Positions 59,490 through 64,000 of a stretch of DNA of 64,000 bases are shown piece after piece (position 1 is the stretch's first letter; each line of letters opens with the position of its first letter). A program made the position numbers and the translations under genes. The stretch spans positions 744,001 through 808,000 of the forward strand of contig JAYKKR010000006.1 in assembly GCA_036971615.1 (NCBI GenBank). Direction: 5' to 3'. The stretch is from Amyloporia xantha. Its lineage: Eukaryota; Basidiomycota; Agaricomycetes; Polyporales; Adustoporiaceae. The notes under the pieces are model-generated. The model was given only the letters and a program-made list of their open reading frames with translations, was not told where the DNA came from and ran no database searches.

Positions 59490-61783
59490 CATCTCGGACT
59501 GCGTGACATCACGCCATGGACTATCACAACCTTCGTCTTTCGCTTTCATTTCCTCGCTTTCTGCAACCCCACGAATATATATATATATATATTGCTCTCC
59601 CAGCGCTGCTGTGTGCCGTTCGACTCCGCTCCTGCCCTCGCCGCCTCTCGCGGGCTGAGAAATGTCCTCATTCACGTCTAGCTTGCCGGGGACGGCGCCA
59701 GGGTGCTGCGGCATAGGATTCTTCGATTGGACTAATTTCTTCGTTCGCAGGACAGACGTTCGGGAACGGCCACGCTACAACTCCGTGTCTGCGCCACACG
59801 GACAGGCTGCGCTCTCGCTGTCGGGTACACGCATGAAGACGCATGCGAGCGCAGCTGGCCTCCCCAGTCCGGCGTTCATACAATTCCTCACTATCAGGAC
59901 TCTACACTCAGTGCATTTCCACCTGCGACTATTCCCCATGCGCGGTCTGTGGGCCTCCCAGCCTCGAATCAGCTCGCTCATCTGCTTCGTCGCTGCGGCG
60001 TGTCGGTATGCTTGAGAATACCACTGACAACGGAAAAGATCACTCTGGGCTAGCCTGTGCATCGGAGCCTGGATGGCCACAATCATGATTATTTGGTGCG
60101 TATAGGCCTCTCAGCCGTCGTCTATACCGCTTCCGTAATCCCTTTTCTTTGTGCTGAAACCGTGGCAGCAACTATATCTAAGAAGGCAGAAAATCAAAAA
60201 CATACCCGATACAGTATTCCAACAGGAACAGCTTCCATAATTCAAGAGCCGGCCATGTATGGTCCGATGCCGTGAACAAGCGTGCATTATTGTGAGTACA
60301 AACAATGAAATGCAGTCGTTCAGCCTATGACAGACATTCGTGGTTGGGAAAGCGGACATGACGGAGCGCATGTCTCGGACCGCATACAGATCCTGCGGAA
60401 ACGTCCTGTGCGGACAACGCAGCAGATGCGTTCCACGCGCTTCAAGATTCGGGCACTTTGCGGAAGCGGGAGTCCCCAACGCGAAAGGCCTTGTAAAGCG
60501 ATGCGCGTTGAGGCTGGACCATCTGGACGTGCGCTGGATGCTGAGTGCATTTGTACTAGGGTGTACGCAGCTTCCAGCTGTCATTGTATGTGGCAGTGTG
60601 AAGGTCTCCAAGCACCTGTCAGTCGTTCGTAATAAACGGAATACAAGGACCATGAGGTTCATATTTGACTTGACGCTTGTTGTATCCAATAGTGCTGTGC
60701 ATGCCGTGAACACGCGCGTTCACGTCTAAGTCGAGGCTATGCCGACTACCCTAGGACGCTCAATCTACGTATCTAGGAGTATGCAATACCGATCAGCAGC
60801 TGAGCGTGACGGCGGCTTAACAGCGAACGTCCCGAGAGCCGACGCAGTCAGTAAGGGCGTCCAGACAAACTCGTAGGATGTGTGCACGGTTTTAGGGAGT
60901 TGGACGCTCTGTCGAGGTCCTGGTGCAGTCTTTCCACCTACGATGATGGCACTTGAGCGGCAAAAGAACGAGATGGATGGATGGCGGAATTGCATCCGAT
61001 AGGAGTCCTGAACGCTATTGGTGCGTCAATTCTGCCGATAGTATGAGAGGGTCTCTCAAGCGTCTCTAGACAACATAAAGAGGGAATACAGACCGCTTTC
61101 GTCAGTAGCATTTCAAAGTTCTGCGTGCGTGTAGGATCAGGCGGTGCGTCCCGTCAGTGTAACCATATCATGGGTAGTTGACACTGTCTTCCGGGCTGTG
61201 CGACCGGTTTCTATTAGCTCTGGACATAGCTCTTATCTAAAGCGCTCACATTGGGTTTGATACTCACCGCGTTGACACAGAAGCCTAAGAAACAGCAAGA
61301 CAGTCGCAGCTTCGCAAGTCAGAGCTTTCCAGTGGTCCGCTGGAGGAAGCAATAAATGGTCCGTGAGAAATGAAAGAAGTCTGGTGCCAACCATACCGTT
61401 CACACGTCATGGTGTAAGGCAGAACATGCGTCCAGAGGCCACTGCCATGAGGCTGTGGTCCCTGAAGGGCAAGCTATATATGTACCGTTGAACGAAGCGC
61501 AGTCTCAACCCTCTGTAATACTCTCTTCGTACCACAGGCAACGTCTGAGTGGTACACTTGTCCTCTTGATCCATCCAGACGCTGTCTTTGTCCACTATCG
61601 TATCCGACTCAGCCCTACGCCCCGGGATCATCACGAGTCTGAGGCCTCTAGTCCAAATTCGTCGGAGAGCATTCTACGGGACAGCACGCAAATCAGCAAC
61701 CTGTTAGATCCACACGGGCAAGAGTAGAGCACAGACTCGCAGACTGTGGCTATTCCATCACCGGCGAGAGATCACAGTAGTCC

Positions 61784-63415
61784 ATGAATCTGCGGCTTAA
61801 ATGGCAACGACAGGAGAAGGACAAGGGTGATGACCTTGACAATGACAACGATAACAACCACATCCACAACTTTCTTACAAGGATAAGGGTGTTTCTAAAG
61901 AGGAATAAAGAGATGATTAGGAGGAGGATAGGAATGCAGCCAAAGGAGGCAAGGGAGGCAAGGGAGGCAAGGGAGGCAGGTAGATTCAGCTACACCTATC
62001 AGATCCAGCTCACCGTTTAACTGGGAATTTGTTGTGCAGTCCACGCCTCGCTTTCTTCCCCCTGAACTTTGGGACCAGATTGTGTTCTACTTACGATATG
62101 ACCTGGATGCGCTGCTAGCCTACCGTGAGGCCTACTCTGGACGCGGATGGTACGAGAGAGGTAGCAAGTACGTGCCCCCAGAATACGGACAAGGGATTGT
62201 TACTTTTTCGAATCGAAAGCAGATGGCGCGGATAGGGATGATGAAAAGCAGTTGGGGAGGACCATGGGCGGTAAGTATCACGGGCAGCAAGCGTGATAAC
62301 GAGAGGAGACCGATTCCACACCTGGGCACATTTGCAGTGATGCTAGGCGGAAGGTGGACACAGACGGAAGGTCTTTACATCGAGCGTGCAGAATGGCGAG
62401 CGGGGGACATGCCGCCGGACCTCTTCCGCAATCTGTCCACCTTCACCGGGATCACGGACCTCGAACTTCATGACGTCACGTTTCCTTCTATTGCTACATT
62501 CGGCCGGTTGGTCTGCGCCCTCCCCGACCTTACGTGGCTCGTATGCGACGGGGTGCGCTTTGTGACGCATCATTTCAATCCCGGTGCATTTTTACGACGC
62601 GCTGGCTCTCGGAGGCTCTGGGAGATCACCCTCCGTGACTTGGACAGTACTTCTGGAGACGGCATCACAGACTTCTTCCTGTCTATGGACATCTCTTTCA
62701 GGTCGATATACTTGGGCAAGCCATCCCCCACGATTGCTCTACCTTTGCGACCCACAACTTCTGGAAATCTGCAGCGTTTCATCTGGACTGCCGGCGCTTC
62801 GCTTGAACGTTTGTACTTGGATTTGGTCCCTGGCGGTGAGCCACTATGACTACTTGCTCAATCCTCAGAGCTGACTCGTTGATGTTTCCAGAGTATCCCA
62901 TTGATATCTCCAACAATACACAGCTCCGCTTTTTGCGCCTCGTTCTCGATATCAACAATGTGGATTCCGACACTGGCTGTATTGTTCAGTTCGCCTCTCA
63001 AATCAAGTCCAATGTTAAGTGCATATGCTCCGTAGAATTTGTCTTAAGCCCCCCGACTCTGAGGTCCACAGACTATGAGGAGATCAAATCAATCCTGACA
63101 AGGCTGTGCCATGGCTTTTGCTCTCAACTTGACCAGATCTTGATCCCACGTGGATTGGACAACCTGCGGCAGTTTTCTTTCATTCTCTCTCTCCGGGAGA
63201 AACCGGGGGTTGGAGTCAGGAAGCTATGGGATCAGTTAGTGCGATCACAGATGCCTACATTAAACAAAAGAGGTATCATAGGGTGCGTTTGTCTTCTGCG
63301 GTAGCTGCGTTGATTTGACTGATGACCTCGAACCTCACGATATACAGGACCCATATTTGGCATCCACATCGCTAGTAAGGCTGCAAATAACATCAGGAAA
63401 AACCCCCCGGGGTAA
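61784..63415 (+). CDS. F-box / LRR-like protein, array copy 6
   Basis: Open in all exons. ATG 61784, inferred intron 61889-62039 (151 bp), F-box FLPPELWDQIVFYLRYDL, LRR-like strands GITDLELHDV, DLTWLVCDG, LWEITLRDLDS, then EYPIDISNNTQLRFL after the second intron. The last exon reads GPIFGIHIASKAANNIRKN and stops at 63413-63415, just past the point where array homology ends, so its tail is new sequence. The N-terminal part resembles copy 4 (VFYLRYDL), while exon 3 resembles copies 1 and 2. Confidence 0.75.
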
Positions 63416-63578
63416 TTTAACAGAATGACGCTGACATTACTCACAAAGCTTGTAATCAGCAGCATCCGCCAGAATGTCACGCCATTCTGCAACATTACGT
63501 CGGAATAGGATAATGATTGGAGTTCACGTCTCTCCATACAATTATTATGCAAAATTTTGGTCTACTAGTAATTATTAT

Positions 63579-64000
63579 TCAAAATACATTGAAGTAAGTA
63601 TGCATGTCCTTGTATGGGTTAAGATAGAATACAGGGCATTCCTCGAGAACGTTCTCACTTGTCCAAGTAACGGGTACGCTGCTTCCCCATTTAGGAATCA
63701 AGTGAACACTCCGTTGAATGAGAGGTAACGGAACCACAGATGCAAGCCTTACCCCGTCTGTGAGTGAACGTCGTATCTTGTACATCTTCAGATTTGCTTC
63801 GGGAGATGGCGTGAATCTTGAAAACCATTCTATATAAACAAGGTGTTTTGGAGGGCGATGGTCTGCGGGGAATAGTGCCTCTAATGCACGTTCCGGAAGA
63901 GAGAAGACTACTCGGATCTGACCAACACGCATATCTGATATTCACATGTAAGTCAGACTATTTATAATCTAGGTTAATCATGAACGCAGCATACCTTTTA
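63579..64000 (-). mobile_element. C-terminal end of a Plavaka-like transposon protein, partial
   Basis: A minus-strand frame (63932 to 63579) reads RVGQIRVVFSLPERAL, PPKHLVYIEWFSRF, MYKIRRSLTDG, ASVVPL, SVHLIPKWG, VTWTSENVLEECPVFYLNPY. This is the conserved tail of proteins encoded by basidiomycete Plavaka (CMC-type) DNA transposons, recalled from knowledge and not searched. An acceptor (ATATCAG) just before it and a GTATGC donor near 63,994 suggest a further exon beyond the window. Stop at 63579-63581. Confidence 0.6.

Larger units (their letters stand above)
58120..60090 (+). pseudogene. Second-family F-box remnant, copy Y3, split by insertion
   Basis: SLDQIAFPSIRHL ends at the insertion and GLRDITPWTITTF resumes after it. 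TLHSVHFHLRLFP and QPRISSLICFVAA follow as in Y1 and Y2. Confidence 0.45.
57881..61783. repeat. Leader block Y3
   Basis: Matches Y1 and Y2 outside the 1.23-kb insertion at 58,256-59,489. Holds the (AT)n run near 59,574-59,592 and the second-family F-box remnant (58,120-58,255 and 59,490-60,090). Confidence 0.7.
50200..63395. repeat. Macro-unit 3 of the tandem array, truncated at right
   Basis: Third direct repeat: X3, F-box copy 5, kelch fragment, OYE copy 5 with ACP fragment, Y3 and F-box copy 6. Homology stops at about 63,395, inside the last F-box exon's 3' flank. It contains two lineage-specific insertions (51,582 and 58,256). Confidence 0.85.

Noticed and set aside
29511..60713. Long minus-strand frames of 180-200 codons in Y blocks (29,511-30,053; 44,720-45,322; 60,111-60,713)
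   Set aside because: They begin with GTG, overlap open frames on the other strand, have unusual composition and no recognised motif, and the X leaders break them.
24240..61727. A 90-codon frame (PEGQAIYVPL...) before each F-box gene
   Set aside because: It recurs with the array but has no in-frame ATG (the first codon is GTG) and no domain. Copy 5 is broken. Conservation is explained by recent duplication.
20550..63395. The whole array as an assembly artefact
   Set aside because: Units differ by many substitutions, private insertions and different deletions, so they are distinct loci. Only copies 3 and 5 are close enough to raise doubt.

Overview
The window looks like a basidiomycete nuclear genome, probably an Agaricomycete of Polyporales type; the placement is an inference. 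The evidence is dense short introns (about 50-60 bp, GT..AG), an acidic-insert BTB protein and F-box proteins of the kind expanded in mushrooms, and a Plavaka-like transposon tail at the right edge. I see no tRNA, rRNA or CRISPR array.

Left third (1-20,550), ordinary single-copy genes. Minus strand: a partial single-pass membrane protein (13-656). Minus strand: the small catalytic subunit of DNA primase (1,995-3,523), complete except for one apparent extra base. Plus strand: a full ABCC-type ABC transporter (4,029-10,936) with nearly forty introns and several micro-exons. Plus strand: a BTB/POZ protein (12,046-13,476). Minus strand: an intact 565-residue old-yellow-enzyme (OYE) flavin oxidoreductase (13,901-15,859). 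Minus strand: a broken type I polyketide synthase (16,946-19,622) whose KS is frameshifted and then joined by a large deletion to its KR and ACP. OYE, PKS and ABC transporter may be the relic of a secondary-metabolite cluster.

Right two thirds (20,550-63,390), a tandem array. Three macro-units of about 13-15 kb (starting near 20,550, 35,870 and 50,200) each hold two half-units, so six copies of one module are present. A half-unit has a leader block (X or Y) with the remnant of a second F-box/LRR gene, then a plus-strand F-box/LRR-like gene (starts 24,569; 31,128; 39,647; 46,393; 54,154; 61,784), then a minus-strand 3' fragment of a kelch gene (KLHDC4/Kel3-like), then defective copies of the OYE and PKS genes. 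F-box copies 1, 2, 4 and 6 are open. Copies 3 and 5 are almost identical to each other but differ by one-base homopolymer changes that break the frame. The kelch gene is seen at greater length once (48,452-50,162), with several stops and lost kelch repeats.

The paralogous copies act as natural empty sites. They reveal three independent insertions of non-autonomous terminal-inverted-repeat elements (43,850-44,160; 51,582-51,778; 58,256-59,489, the last with a nested palindromic element). The F-box copies differ mainly at exposed-looking positions in the LRR-like part, with mostly amino-acid-changing differences. That suggests an amplifying and diversifying family of SCF substrate receptors. 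The array ends at about 63,390, where sequence with a Plavaka-like reading frame begins.
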